DNA from: Kiloniellaceae bacterium
GTDB taxonomy: Bacteria > Pseudomonadota > Alphaproteobacteria > Kiloniellales > J153
Direction of reading: 5' to 3'
DNA: 64,000 nucleotides
NCBI GenBank assembly: GCA_021776115.1
Contig: JAJFGN010000028.1
Location: 1-64,000 of the forward strand
Positions 44,061-52,941 of the stretch are shown in pieces. Under the pieces are notes generated by a model. The model did no database searches, was not told the origin of the DNA, and worked only from the letters and a program-made list of their open reading frames with translations. The position numbers and the translations under genes were made by a program. Numbering within the stretch: the first letter of the stretch is position 1; every line of letters starts with the position of its first letter.

Positions 44061-45014
44061 ATGCCCAACCACGAGCTGTTCGCCCCGACCGAACCCTTTG
44101 AGACCGGCCTCATGGCGCGCGATAAACCGCACGTCCTGTATTGGGAGCAATCGGGCAATCCAAAGGGCGCGCCGGTCGTTTTCCTTCACGGTGGTCCGGG
44201 CGCCGGCGCCTCGCCCGACCATCGCCGCTTTTTCGACCCCGCTCATTACCGGATCGTGATTTTCGATCAGCGCGGCGCCGGGCGTTCGACACCTCTGGGC
44301 GAGATCGCGAGCAACACGACCCAAGACCTGATCGGCGATATCGAGGCCCTGCGCGAACACCTGGATGTCGAGCGGTGGCTGGTTTTCGGCGGCTCCTGGG
44401 GCTCGACCCTGGCGCTGGCCTACGCCCAAGCCCATCCAGAACGGGCCGCCGGGCTTATCCTGCGCGGTATCTTCCTGTGCAGCGCCGCCGAGATCGACTG
44501 GTTTCTCTATGGCATGCGCTGGATACATCCCGAAGCCTGGCAGCGCTTCGCCGAACCGATCCCGGAGGCCGAGCGCGGCGACCTCCTGAACTCTTATCAC
44601 CGGCGGCTGATCGACCCCGACCCGGAGGTGCACATGCCCGCCGCCCGGGCTTGGAGCACTTACGAGGGCGCTTGCTGCACTCTCCTGCCCAGCCCCGATA
44701 CGGTGGCCGCGTTCTCGCGCGACCAAATGGCCCTGGGCCTGGCGCGAATCGAGGCACATTACTTTGCCAATCGTATCTTCCTGGAAGACGGGCAGTTGTT
44801 GCGCGATCTCGACCGGATCCGCAAGATTCCCGGCGTCATCGTTCAAGGCCGCTACGATATCGTCTGCCCTATTGCCACGGCAGACTCCCTGCATCATGCT
44901 TGGCCGGAAGCCGACTATGCGATCGTGCCCGACGCCGGGCATTCGGCCATGGAACCGGGAGTACGGCGGGCGCTGGTCGCGGCCACGGAGAGTTTCAAGG
45001 GTAACAGCCTATAA
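44061..45014 (+). CDS. pip: proline iminopeptidase
   Basis: An alpha/beta-hydrolase that removes N-terminal proline from peptides. The 317 residues show the oxyanion motif HGGPGAG (43-49), FDQRGAGRS, the nucleophile Ser112 in FGGSWGS, and GRYDIVCP and DAGHS for the acid and histidine. Length and motifs fit S33 prolyl aminopeptidase. It is monocistronic on the plus strand. Confidence 0.93.
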   Translation: MPNHELFAPTEPFETGLMARDKPHVLYWEQSGNPKGAPVVFLHGGPGAGASPDHRRFFDPAHYRIVIFDQRGAGRSTPLGEIASNTTQDLIGDIEALREHLDVERWLVFGGSWGSTLALAYAQAHPERAAGLILRGIFLCSAAEIDWFLYGMRWIHPEAWQRFAEPIPEAERGDLLNSYHRRLIDPDPEVHMPAARAWSTYEGACCTLLPSPDTVAAFSRDQMALGLARIEAHYFANRIFLEDGQLLRDLDRIRKIPGVIVQGRYDIVCPIATADSLHHAWPEADYAIVPDAGHSAMEPGVRRALVAATESFKGNSL

Positions 45015-45088
45015 GAAGTGCCGATTTGGGCGGTGCGGATTCGGGCCGCACGCCAAGAAATGGGCATCACGGAACTGGGGAATCTAGA

Positions 45089-45607
45089 ATGAAGTTTGCA
45101 TACCGGGTGCTAGGCGCGGCCCTGACATCGGCCTTGCTATTGGCGACGCCCGCGCGCGCGGAGCCGGGGGAAGAGACCGGGCACCTGGTCTTCGGCCTAG
45201 GGTATCACGATTTTGACAACGGCGAGAACGACGCCGCCGATTTCCGCGTCGATTACCGGCACGGCAAGGGCCTGTATTTCATCAAACCCTGGCTCGGCAT
45301 CGAGGCGACTAACGACGGCGCCGTGTGGGGCGGTGGCGGCCTTTATGCCGACCTCCCAATTTACCAGCGCCTTTACCTGACCGTTGCGACCGGCGTCGGC
45401 GGGTACAGCCAAGGTGACGGCAAGGATCTCGGCCACACCGTGGAATTCCGCTCCCAGGCCGAGGCGAGCTACCGCTTCGATAACGGCATGCGCCTGGGAA
45501 TCGCGATCAGCCATCTCTCCAACGCCAGCCTAAGTGACAAAAACCCCGGGGTGAACGTTCTCAGCGCCGTCTACTTGGTCCCGCTCGGAAGCCTGATCCC
45601 CGATTGA
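45089..45607 (+). CDS. PagL-like lipid A 3-O-deacylase
   Basis: An outer-membrane beta-barrel enzyme that trims lipid A. The 172 residues begin with a signal peptide (about 1-25, ending ARA). The C-terminal region has the ISHLSNASLSDKNPG segment with the His-Ser-Asn typical of PagL's active site. The barrel strands alternate as expected, and the protein ends at the usual length. Start at ATG 45089 (MKFAYRV). A tRNA gene follows 62 bp downstream. Confidence 0.85.
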   Translation: MKFAYRVLGAALTSALLLATPARAEPGEETGHLVFGLGYHDFDNGENDAADFRVDYRHGKGLYFIKPWLGIEATNDGAVWGGGGLYADLPIYQRLYLTVATGVGGYSQGDGKDLGHTVEFRSQAEASYRFDNGMRLGIAISHLSNASLSDKNPGVNVLSAVYLVPLGSLIPD

Positions 45608-45669
45608 GCGGGCGGGGAAGCACACCGATTGGTTGCGCCAACGTTCCGGTGTATAATTGGCGCCGCACT

Positions 45670-45746
45670 GTCCCCGTAGCTCAGCAGGATAGAGCACCAG
45701 ATTCCTAATCTGGGGGTCACAGGTTCGAATCCTGTCGGGGACGCCA
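45670..45746 (+). tRNA. tRNA-Arg (anticodon CCT)
   Basis: 77 nt. Acceptor stem GTCCCCG / CGGGGAC with a G discriminator and encoded CCA. D-loop AGCTCAGCAGGATAGAGC, anticodon stem CCAGA / TCTGG with loop TTCCTAA (anticodon CCT), T-loop GGTTCGAATCC. It reads AGG arginine codons. A 3' CCA is present in the DNA. Confidence 0.97.
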
Positions 45747-45803
45747 GCCGGTCCTGGGTCCATCCCGGAACAAAGCCGCGCCGGGCCCGGCCGCGGCGTT
45801 CGT

Positions 45804-46361
45804 TTAGGCGGCGGCGCGCATGCCGCGCAGGATGCGCAGGAAACCCTCGACCGCGCGCTCTGGCGAACCGTCGTTCATGAGGGTGATGACATCGTGACCA
45901 TTGAGATCGAAGGCGGCCGCCCGGCGCAGCCGTCCAGCGACCTCGTCGCCCGCTTCGCGGCCGCGCGCGGCCAGGCGGCGGTGCAACAGGGATTCGGGCG
46001 CGGTCACGCAAACGACCGCCAAGTTGGCATAGCGCTCACGCGCCTCGGCGACGATGCTGCGAGAAACGTTGACCACGACGATTCGGCCGGCCGCTAAGCT
46101 GTCCTCGATCTCGCGGGACACGCCGTAGCCGAGATTGTGCGCCCGCCAGGAAAGCGCGTAAGCTCCCTGGGCTTGGCGTTCGGCGAAGCCCGCCTCGGTG
46201 ATCGCGATGTGGCGTTCCGTCCAATCGCCGGCAGGCCGGGTAATCTCGCGTTGAGGAAAGACATAGCGCCACTGCTCGGCCAGGGCCGCCCGGGCGCTTT
46301 GGATCACGGTATCCTTGCCGGCGCCCGAGGGTCCGACAACGAGGGTCAAGGTTCCCAACAT
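45804..46361 (-). CDS. phnN: ribose 1,5-bisphosphate phosphokinase
   Basis: Makes phosphoribosyl pyrophosphate from ribose 1,5-bisphosphate, the last step of the C-P lyase pathway. The 185 residues have a guanylate-kinase-like fold with P-loop GPSGAGKDT (10-18) and REITRPAGDWTERH. No C-P lyase gene is in the window, and the phosphonate transporter is about 15 kb away, so it is an orphan member of the pathway here. It starts at ATG 46361. Confidence 0.88.
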   Translation of the reverse strand: MLGTLTLVVGPSGAGKDTVIQSARAALAEQWRYVFPQREITRPAGDWTERHIAITEAGFAERQAQGAYALSWRAHNLGYGVSREIEDSLAAGRIVVVNVSRSIVAEARERYANLAVVCVTAPESLLHRRLAARGREAGDEVAGRLRRAAAFDLNGHDVITLMNDGSPERAVEGFLRILRGMRAAA

Positions 46362-46551
46362 GGTCCAAGCCTGTCTGTTTGTGCGGCCGTGCGCGGGCCG
46401 TCATTCGCGCTATGTCATAGCCCCATCGCGATGAATATTTCGTGACATTAATGCGGCGCGATTCTCGGCGGCGCAGGCAGCGGCCAAGGCACTGTGGGCC
46501 GCGTTGCGGCAGTTTCTGGCCTGCACCCTAGATACGGCCGATCCGAAAGCC

Positions 46552-47223
46552 TCAGGACCGGCGATCTGCGGCGGCGCCGGTGGCCAGGGTCCATTCGACC
46601 AGGCGGCGCAGGACCTTGCCCAGTGCCTCGTCGAAGGCCTCGATAACCGCGGGGACCGAGTCCTTGCGGGCCGGCTCGCGGGCCTCAAACGCCATCGAGC
46701 CGATGATTGCGCGGCGCGGCATCTGGACTAGGCGGGCGGCCATGGCGACGTGCCCGCGCGGCTGGCCGCCATTGAAATATTCGGTCTGAAACTCACGCAA
46801 TTCCGTTTTCAAGACAAAGTCCGCACGCAAACCTACGTCGTCGCGTCCAACCGCGACGATGCGCCCCGAGTTCTCGAAGGATTCGATCATCAGGGTCTGG
46901 ATCATCTGAGGCGCGCGATCCGACCACTGCGCCCGGGCGTAGTACTCGATCTGCAGCGGCGCGCGCTGCAAGGCGATGCGCGTGGTGTCGATCCCGGCGT
47001 TCGCCCGGGGCGCCTCGAGCACGAGTTGCCAATCGACCGTGGGCATGTCATCGCGGAACGTGCTTTTGGGCGATAGCCGGTACAATTCCGGCGGCGGGCC
47101 TTGGCCGGGTACGGGCACCTGGCAGGCCGCCAAGCCCGCCAAAGGGGCGGCCAGAAGAAGCTTTAACGCCTGCCGGCGCGCCGGCAGGGCCACGGCCCGA
47201 AAAGCTACCTTACCTTGCTTCAT
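46552..47223 (-). CDS. ABC-type transport auxiliary lipoprotein
   Basis: 223 residues, lipoprotein signal with LAAC (Cys34). The mature part fits the ABC_trans_aux family (PqiC/LetB-associated), with YRLSPKSTF and the long beta-rich remainder. It overlaps the mlaD gene by 14 bp and is the last gene of the mla operon, so it is probably the outer-membrane-side partner of the lipid transporter. The 190-bp gap to phnN holds nothing clear. Confidence 0.82.
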   Translation of the reverse strand: MKQGKVAFRAVALPARRQALKLLLAAPLAGLAACQVPVPGQGPPPELYRLSPKSTFRDDMPTVDWQLVLEAPRANAGIDTTRIALQRAPLQIEYYARAQWSDRAPQMIQTLMIESFENSGRIVAVGRDDVGLRADFVLKTELREFQTEYFNGGQPRGHVAMAARLVQMPRRAIIGSMAFEAREPARKDSVPAVIEAFDEALGKVLRRLVEWTLATGAAADRRS

Positions 47224-48238
47224 AACCCTCTTGCCGATTGCCGAAGAAAAAACGGGCCGGGTCGCGCTCGATATCCGTCGTCACCCGGTTGAGCGCGACG
47301 ACAAGGTCGCGCATTTCGATAAGCAGAACCGAGAGCTCGGACAAGCCGGTCGAGGTGAAGTCGCGGATTCCCTCGCGGTTCTCGGCGACCAGTTCTTTCA
47401 ATTCACCGCTCATGATGGTGAAGTTGTTCGCGGTTGCGCGCAAATCCGCGATCAGAGCGCGCGCGTCCGAGGCGGTGATGGCAACGGATTGGTTGATTCC
47501 CGTCGCCATGAGGTCGACCGATGTCAAGGTGCCGTCCAGTCTTTGCACAAGCTTGGTACCGTCCGCTTTCAGCGTCCCGGCCATGTCCTCCAAGGCGCTG
47601 GCCGTGCCGCGCAGGTGCGACATGGTGGCCCCGGCATCGGCGATCAGACCGCCGATGTCGTCCTTGTGCGCGGCCAGGGTGTCGGTAAAGCCGCGCGCGT
47701 TCGCGAGAATGGCGCCAATTTCCGCCCGGTTGGTGTCGTTCAAGAGGTCGCTGGCGCGCGCCAGCAGAAGATCGACCTTTTGAACCAATTCGGGCGCCCC
47801 TTCCAGCACCTGCTGAAGCGAGGACGGGCGCGAGGCGATGATTGGGCGGCGCTGACCCGCGAGCACCTCTAAGGGCGGCGAATCGGTGGTGGTTTCGCCG
47901 AGCAGGACATAGAGCCCGCCGGTCAGGCCCTCGATCTCCATGGTCGCGATGGTATCGCTGCGAACCGGCGTCTGCGACTCAACCTCGATCGTGACGGTCA
48001 CCCGGTCGGGCCGCGCGGCATCCAAGCCAACATCGATCACCTCACCCACACCTACGCCGCGGTAGCGCACGGGCGAACCAATCTTCAGACCGGTGACAGA
48101 GCCTTCGTAATGAATGTCATAGCGCGCGAACTGGACATCGAACTGAAATTTCGCGAGCCATAGCACAAAAACGATCAGCCCGACCGCCAGCGCGAGCACG
48201 AAGCCGCCGACCAAGAGATAATTCGCCCTCGTTTCCAT
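47210..48238 (-). CDS. mlaD: MlaD/MCE-family lipid-transport protein
   Basis: 342 residues. One N-terminal membrane span (about 8-30) is followed by an MCE domain (about 40-120: FDIHYEGSVTGL-like opening, GSPVRYRGVGVGEV, VRSDTIATMEIEGLTG). A long coiled-coil-like helix (about 130-330) extends it beyond the E. coli MlaD (183 residues), resembling the YrbD/LetB-like extended forms. It is the substrate-binding periplasmic part of the transporter. Confidence 0.9.
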   Translation of the reverse strand: METRANYLLVGGFVLALAVGLIVFVLWLAKFQFDVQFARYDIHYEGSVTGLKIGSPVRYRGVGVGEVIDVGLDAARPDRVTVTIEVESQTPVRSDTIATMEIEGLTGGLYVLLGETTTDSPPLEVLAGQRRPIIASRPSSLQQVLEGAPELVQKVDLLLARASDLLNDTNRAEIGAILANARGFTDTLAAHKDDIGGLIADAGATMSHLRGTASALEDMAGTLKADGTKLVQRLDGTLTSVDLMATGINQSVAITASDARALIADLRATANNFTIMSGELKELVAENREGIRDFTSTGLSELSVLLIEMRDLVVALNRVTTDIERDPARFFFGNRQEGYEAR

Positions 48239-48241
48239 GGC

Positions 48242-49084
48242 TCAGACGTTATCCTCTTCACGTCCAACGGCTTCACGGTCGCCAACTCTATGCCCATCTG
48301 GGGGTTGCGCCGTGCCGGCGGCGGCGCGACCACGCGGCCCGTTGAAATAGTCTTGGATCCAGGGGTCCGGCTCACACAACAAAACCTCGATTGTGCCGAC
48401 CTTAACACGTTTGCCGGTCAAGACCGCAACCCGGTCGCAGATCGCGTAAAGGCTGTCCAGATCGTGCGTGATCATGACCACGGTCAAGCCGAGCGCGCGT
48501 TGCAGTTGCCCGATCAATTGATCGAAACGCGACGCGCCGATGGGATCGAGGCCTGCCGTCGGCTCGTCTAGGAAAAGGATCTCCGGGTCCAGCGCCAAGG
48601 CGCGCGCCAGACCGGCGCGCTTGCGCATGCCACCGGAAAGTTCGGACGGATACTTGTTGGCGGCCTCCGGCGGCAGACCGGCCAGGGCGATCTTTATGTC
48701 GACCAACTCGCGGCGCAGGACCCGGTCCAGCTTCGTGTGCTCTTTCAGAGGCACGTCGATGTTCTGCGCCACGGTCAGGGAGCTGAACAGGGCGCCATCC
48801 TGAAACAAAAGACCCCAGCGCCGCTGTAGTGTGCGCCACCCAGCGTCGTCCAGCGCGCGGGTATCCTGGCCGAAGACCTCAATCCGGCCCGACGCGGGAC
48901 GCATGAGCCCGACGATCTCGCGCAACAGGACGGATTTGCCCGTGCCGGAGCCGCCAACCACACCGATGACCTCGCGCGCCATCACGTCGAGGTCGAGATT
49001 CTCGTGAATAACCTGCGTACCGAATCGGGTGGACAAATCCCGAATCCGAATGATCGGCGTGTCGTGGTCGCTTTGCGGGTCCAT
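48242..49084 (-). CDS. mlaF: MlaF-type ABC transporter ATPase
   Basis: 280 residues. Walker A GGSGTGKS is at 44-51, the signature LSGGMRKRAGLARAL and Walker B ILFLDEPTAGLDP follow. The GGMRKR signature is typical of the Mla/Ttg2A subfamily. The C-terminal tail of about 35 polar residues is longer than in E. coli. It lies 3 bp from mlaD and 6 bp from mlaE. Confidence 0.92.
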   Translation of the reverse strand: MDPQSDHDTPIIRIRDLSTRFGTQVIHENLDLDVMAREVIGVVGGSGTGKSVLLREIVGLMRPASGRIEVFGQDTRALDDAGWRTLQRRWGLLFQDGALFSSLTVAQNIDVPLKEHTKLDRVLRRELVDIKIALAGLPPEAANKYPSELSGGMRKRAGLARALALDPEILFLDEPTAGLDPIGASRFDQLIGQLQRALGLTVVMITHDLDSLYAICDRVAVLTGKRVKVGTIEVLLCEPDPWIQDYFNGPRGRAAAGTAQPPDGHRVGDREAVGREEDNV

Positions 49085-49090
49085 AAAGGC

Positions 49091-50269
49091 CTAGATTTTC
49101 AGGAACGAAAACATGATCGAGAACATGGCGTCGAGAACGATAACCAGGAACACCGCCTCGACCACGGCGCGGGTCGTCTGCCGTCCGACCGATTCGGCGC
49201 TGCGCGATACCTTCAGGCCCTCGTAACAACCGACCAGAGAGATAATGAAACCGAAGATCGGCGCCTTGAGGATACCGATCCAGAACGACCACATGGTGAC
49301 TGCCTCGCTCAATTGCCGGGCGAAGCGCACGAAGGAAATGTCCAGCACCGCGGTGGCCATGACCGCGCCGCCCAGAAGCCCCATGATGTCGGCATAAAAG
49401 GTCAACAAGGGCATCACCACGACCAGCGCCAAGACACGCGGAACCACAAGGACCTCCATCGGGTCGAGCCCGATGGCGCGCATGGCGTCGACCTCCTCGT
49501 TCACGGTCATGGTGCCGATCTGGGCGGTGAAGGCGGAGCCGGAGCGCCCGGCCACCATGATCGCGGTCAGCAGGATCCCCATCTCGCGCAGCACGCCGAC
49601 GGCGACGAGGTTGACGGTGAAGATCTGGGCCCCGAAGCGGGCCAATTGATCGGCGCCCTGATAGGCCAGCACAACGCCGATCAGGAACGAGATCAAACCA
49701 ATGATGGGCAGGGCGTTGAGACCCGCCTGCTCCATATGACTGATCCAGGCGGTCCAGCGTAGGCGCCACGGCCTGACAGCCAGGCGAAGCAGGACGACCA
49801 CCGTATGACCCAAGAAGTTGGTTAGGTCGCGCGCCTCGCGCCCAACGAAGAATGTGGCCGCGCCGACGCGCGCGATCATCGCGATCACGGCATTTTCCGC
49901 CGCTGGCGGTGGCGGGCAGGGAACATCGCTCTTCGCCACGGTCTCGATCAGGCTGGCGGTCGCCTTACCCGCGCCGATGAGCTCGACCTCCAGGCCCTGG
50001 GCGCGGAAATGCTTGACCGTCTTGTAGACCAGCCAGGCGCCGGCGGTATCCATCGCCTCGACCGCGGCGATATCCAGGTTGACCCGGCGTGCCGCGCCCG
50101 GCGGCGTGGCGGCAAGCGCCACGGCTTGCTTACCGATACGCTGTGTGATCCAGGGACCGCCGAGCGCGAGTATCAGGGTGCCGGCCTGCTGTTTAGCCTC
50201 GACCCAGGGCGCCGCAGCGGCAAGATCGTTTCGCGCGGTCATGCCCGGGGTCTCTGCGCCCGACGACAC
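49091..50269 (-). CDS. mlaE: STAS-MlaE fused permease
   Basis: 392 residues. The N-terminal about 110 match a STAS domain (MlaB-like: LNIAAVEAMDTAG-type fold, here LDIAAVEAMDTAGAW), joined to the MlaE permease (about 140-390: PIIGLISFLIGVVLAYQGA, GREMGILLTAIMV-type, GLDPMEVLVVPRVLA). Fusion replaces the separate MlaB subunit. The start is GTG at 50269; ATG at 50242 is an alternative, and neither has a strong ribosome site. It is the first gene of the operon. Confidence 0.9.
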   Translation of the reverse strand: MSSGAETPGMTARNDLAAAAPWVEAKQQAGTLILALGGPWITQRIGKQAVALAATPPGAARRVNLDIAAVEAMDTAGAWLVYKTVKHFRAQGLEVELIGAGKATASLIETVAKSDVPCPPPPAAENAVIAMIARVGAATFFVGREARDLTNFLGHTVVVLLRLAVRPWRLRWTAWISHMEQAGLNALPIIGLISFLIGVVLAYQGADQLARFGAQIFTVNLVAVGVLREMGILLTAIMVAGRSGSAFTAQIGTMTVNEEVDAMRAIGLDPMEVLVVPRVLALVVVMPLLTFYADIMGLLGGAVMATAVLDISFVRFARQLSEAVTMWSFWIGILKAPIFGFIISLVGCYEGLKVSRSAESVGRQTTRAVVEAVFLVIVLDAMFSIMFSFLKI

Positions 50270-50458
50270 TCAATTGCAGACACGTTCGGTCCTTATGCGT
50301 GCTCCTCGGCCATGCGTGGCCGGACATGCGCACACTACCGCACCGCCGCGCGAATGCGTAGGCTAAGTGGCGTGGCAGGAACGAAAAACCACCGGCGGGC
50401 GAAGAATCGCCCGGGGCGCGGCGCTGCGTTCCCTCCGCCGCCGTCAGCCATGCTTCGT

Positions 50459-50472
50459 TTGATCTATGTCAA
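50459..50472 (+). promoter_or_regulatory. FNR-type box upstream of the PEP-CTERM gene
   Basis: TTGATCTATGTCAA matches the FNR/anaerobox consensus TTGAT-N4-ATCAA at 9 of 10 defined bases. A TATTGA-like -10 about 25 bp downstream (50493-50498) would place the box near -40, the usual activating position. The only plus-strand gene it can serve is the PEP-CTERM gene, 78 bp on. Confidence 0.55.
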
Positions 50473-50550
50473 AGACGCTCGGCGGCGTCTGATATTGAAT
50501 GTTTGATGGGGGAATGTCGTTTCCTAGATGGCGATGGAGGGCATCGAACC

Positions 50551-51228
50551 ATGAGAAACGCGATCCTTGCGATGGCGCTGTTGGCGACCGCGACGTTTGC
50601 CAATACCGCCGCGAACGCAACGATGGTGTTGGCTGAGGTCAATGGCGACCATAGTGGCTCCTCTACATCTTCAGGGTTTCTTGGGGTTATCCCGACTGAC
50701 GCGGTGTTCCTTTTTGGTTACGGGTTCAATTCCTTCTCGGGCGGGACCCAACCCCTGGGCCTGGATGCCGATTTTTTGTTGGGCGCCAACGTCCCGTGGT
50801 CGCTGGGCAGCACGGGCGCGTTCGACTTCGATAGCGCCAACAGCACGGATTTCGGTCAGATCGTTGCCCGCTTGACCAATGGGATCGATGAAGCGGATCT
50901 ATTCACGGGCGGCCTTGTTCGGCTTGCCAATACTCAAGCGGGAAACTTGCCGTTCACCGGAGGTGTTGGAAGTGGACCTGAGTTTGGGCGGCTGGGGCTG
51001 GGTTCGGATCTTCAGGGCGCGTCAATCGATTTTGTCAGATTGGCCGTGGATGAAGTGTCCTTCACGCTCACGGAGTTCGCGACCGTGGCTACGCTTGAGC
51101 GGCGATTAAGGGCGAGCTGGCAGATTTGGGGCACTGTTGCAGTCCCCGAACCGGCTAGCCTTACCCTCTTCGCCACGGGCTTGATCGGGTTAGGCCTCGT
51201 GGCGCGGCGGCGGCGAAGGAGAACTTGA
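50551..51228 (+). CDS. PEP-CTERM exported protein
   Basis: 225 residues: a signal peptide (about 1-22), a beta-rich body with GDHSGSSTSSGFLG and SLGSTGAFDFDSAN, and a classic PEP-CTERM tail, VPEPASLTLFATGLIGLGL, then an arginine cluster. Such proteins are processed by EpsH/exosortase and anchored or released with exopolysaccharide; no exosortase gene is in the window. GGAGGG precedes the ATG at 50551. An FNR-type box lies upstream. The body's function is unknown. Confidence 0.9.
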   Translation: MRNAILAMALLATATFANTAANATMVLAEVNGDHSGSSTSSGFLGVIPTDAVFLFGYGFNSFSGGTQPLGLDADFLLGANVPWSLGSTGAFDFDSANSTDFGQIVARLTNGIDEADLFTGGLVRLANTQAGNLPFTGGVGSGPEFGRLGLGSDLQGASIDFVRLAVDEVSFTLTEFATVATLERRLRASWQIWGTVAVPEPASLTLFATGLIGLGLVARRRRRRT

Positions 51229-51306
51229 CGCCGTTGCTTCGGTTTGGTCGAACGCCCGTCTCCACATCCTGGGACAGGGGCCTTGGGTGAGGCGGTGACG
51301 GTCGTC

Positions 51307-51786
51307 TTACGTTGTCCGCGTGGCCTCGATCACTTGCGGTTCGTTTTCAACCGGAAAATTGACTGAGTTGGCGATGAAGCACTGGGCGTGCGCATTTTTG
51401 TGTAAGGCGTGGGCCTTAGCCAGGTCACTGCCAGGCGCAACGACCACGCGCGGACGCAGCGCCACCTCGGTAAAACGCCCGCCGCCGCCGGAAAGAACCA
51501 TGACCCCGCTCGCCTCGTCCCCATACGATAGGACTTCGATCTTGGCGCGTGCGCATTCGGCGAGATAGGTCAGCATGTGACAGGCCGAGAGCGCGGCCAG
51601 CAGAAGATCCTCAGGGTTGTGCAGGGCAGAGTCGCCCTTGAACAGGGGGTCGGCGCTGCCGATCAGCGGCGGCTTGCCGGCGGTCGCCACCGAGTATTCG
51701 CGCGAATACCCGGCGTAATCGCGGACCGGTCCCTTGGCCCCGCCGGTCCACGTCAAAGTCGCCGCGTAGGTATGCTCCTTGGCCAT
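51307..51786 (-). CDS. OsmC-family peroxide reductase
   Basis: 159 residues. The OsmC/Ohr fold shows two cysteines: SACHMLTYLA (peroxidatic) and AQCFIANSVNFPV (resolving). The N-terminal WTGGAKGP and GSADPLFKGD segments fit the YhfA/OsmC-2 branch. It is likely a thiol peroxidase for organic hydroperoxides. It follows the CMD-family gene by 55 bp on the same strand. Confidence 0.88.
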   Translation of the reverse strand: MAKEHTYAATLTWTGGAKGPVRDYAGYSREYSVATAGKPPLIGSADPLFKGDSALHNPEDLLLAALSACHMLTYLAECARAKIEVLSYGDEASGVMVLSGGGGRFTEVALRPRVVVAPGSDLAKAHALHKNAHAQCFIANSVNFPVENEPQVIEATRTT

Positions 51787-51841
51787 TCCCTCTCCCTTTC
51801 AGCCTTAGGCCGTCTCCGATACAGCCGTTGCCGGCACGGCC

Positions 51842-52438
51842 CTATTCTCCGGCCATCGCCGGTTCAGGCAGATCTTCGACCTTCGCGCCCTTGGACAGAA
51901 GATCTTCGATCACACCGTCCTCCATACCGATTTGCAGGGCCTCGTTGAAGCGGTTGAAGAAGCCGCACAGGGCGGTCCGCAGGGTCAGCTCGACAATCTG
52001 CTCCTCGGTGAAATGAACGCGCAGACGATCGAAGATCTCATCGCGCATCATTTGCGGCCGTGTCGTCACCTGTACGGCATAGTCTCGTACCAGACGGTCG
52101 GTCTCATCCAATCCGGGGCAGTCGGGCTCCAGAATACGGGCCGCCGTGTCGGGCGCCAAACCCTGTTCGACCAAGCGCGGGGTGTGATGCGCGACGCAGT
52201 AGGCGCATTCGTTGAGCTTGGAGACCGCGACCACGGCGATCTCCAGGTAGCGCTTAGGCAGCACCGCCTCTTCCGCCATTTCCATCAACATCGCCATGAG
52301 GTGGCGCAGGGCCGGCGGGCGATGCGCGAAAATCTTGACCTGGTTCAGGAACGGACCATAGCTGGCCGCGAAGTCACGGTAGATTGACCGTGCGTTCTCC
52401 GGCACCTCCTCGATCTCAACGTCGCGCACGCGGGCCAT
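51842..52438 (-). CDS. carboxymuconolactone decarboxylase / AhpD family
   Basis: 198 residues, all-helical. The CxxC site of the AhpD-like branch is NECAYCVAHH. AhpD members are peroxidase partners with that disulfide, while true decarboxylases lack it. Adjacency to an OsmC-family gene fits a redox function. Confidence 0.85.
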   Translation of the reverse strand: MARVRDVEIEEVPENARSIYRDFAASYGPFLNQVKIFAHRPPALRHLMAMLMEMAEEAVLPKRYLEIAVVAVSKLNECAYCVAHHTPRLVEQGLAPDTAARILEPDCPGLDETDRLVRDYAVQVTTRPQMMRDEIFDRLRVHFTEEQIVELTLRTALCGFFNRFNEALQIGMEDGVIEDLLSKGAKVEDLPEPAMAGE

Positions 52439-52504
52439 CCCGGCTCTCCCAAATTCTTCAACGTTATCAGCGCTGGTGACGGCAGAGTGTAACCCGGAGA
52501 CGGG

Positions 52505-52873
52505 TCAGGGTGAAATGCCCGAACCCGCACCCCAATAGTCAATCGCGGCGGTAAGCTCGGCGGCGTGGGTCTGCGCCGCCAACGCGCCCCGGTCTGGCCC
52601 CTCGTAGCGGCCCAGCTCGGTCAAGAGCTGAAAAAAGCCCCGCCCCGGGATGGTCTCGCCAAGCCGGCTGACCGCCAGCGCGGCGATCAAGGGGTGCCCG
52701 GCCGCGTGATCCTCGCGCACCAGGGCCTCGAGCGCGAGAGTCAGCTTGTAAATACCGTGCGGCGGCGGAACCGGGACCAAAACCGCGAGATCGCGGTAGG
52801 AAATGGTGCGCCCGGCCGCGGCGAGTGGCAGCAGCGCGGCACGCACGGCAGCGGTTAGGGCGGGATCTGTCAT
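52505..52873 (-). CDS. hypothetical protein, 122 aa
   Basis: No signal or membrane span. It opens MTDPALTAAVRAALLPLA and has TISYRDLAVLVPVPPPHGIYKL and a later GRGFFQLLTELGRYEG segment. ISYRDLA recalls the helix-turn-helix of alkyltransferase-like proteins, but the PCHR active site is absent, so I assign no function. GGGAGGT lies directly before the ATG at 52873. A GC-rich hairpin (52896-52929, no T-run) separates it from the 43-aa peptide gene upstream; both may be one transcript. Confidence 0.65.
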   Translation of the reverse strand: MTDPALTAAVRAALLPLAAAGRTISYRDLAVLVPVPPPHGIYKLTLALEALVREDHAAGHPLIAALAVSRLGETIPGRGFFQLLTELGRYEGPDRGALAAQTHAAELTAAIDYWGAGSGISP

Positions 52874-52941
52874 ACCTCCCAGGATACGCTCACCGCGGCC
52901 GGCCAGCAAAATTTCTGGCCGCCGGCCGGTATGGGAAAGGC

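Noticed and set aside
45571-46011. An open frame across the tRNA and phnN on the minus strand
   Set aside because: It covers the tRNA-Arg gene and is the wrong frame for phnN.
46410-46688. An open frame on the minus strand between phnN and the auxiliary lipoprotein
   Set aside because: Mostly the out-of-frame end of the lipoprotein gene; its arginine/alanine-rich product has no support.
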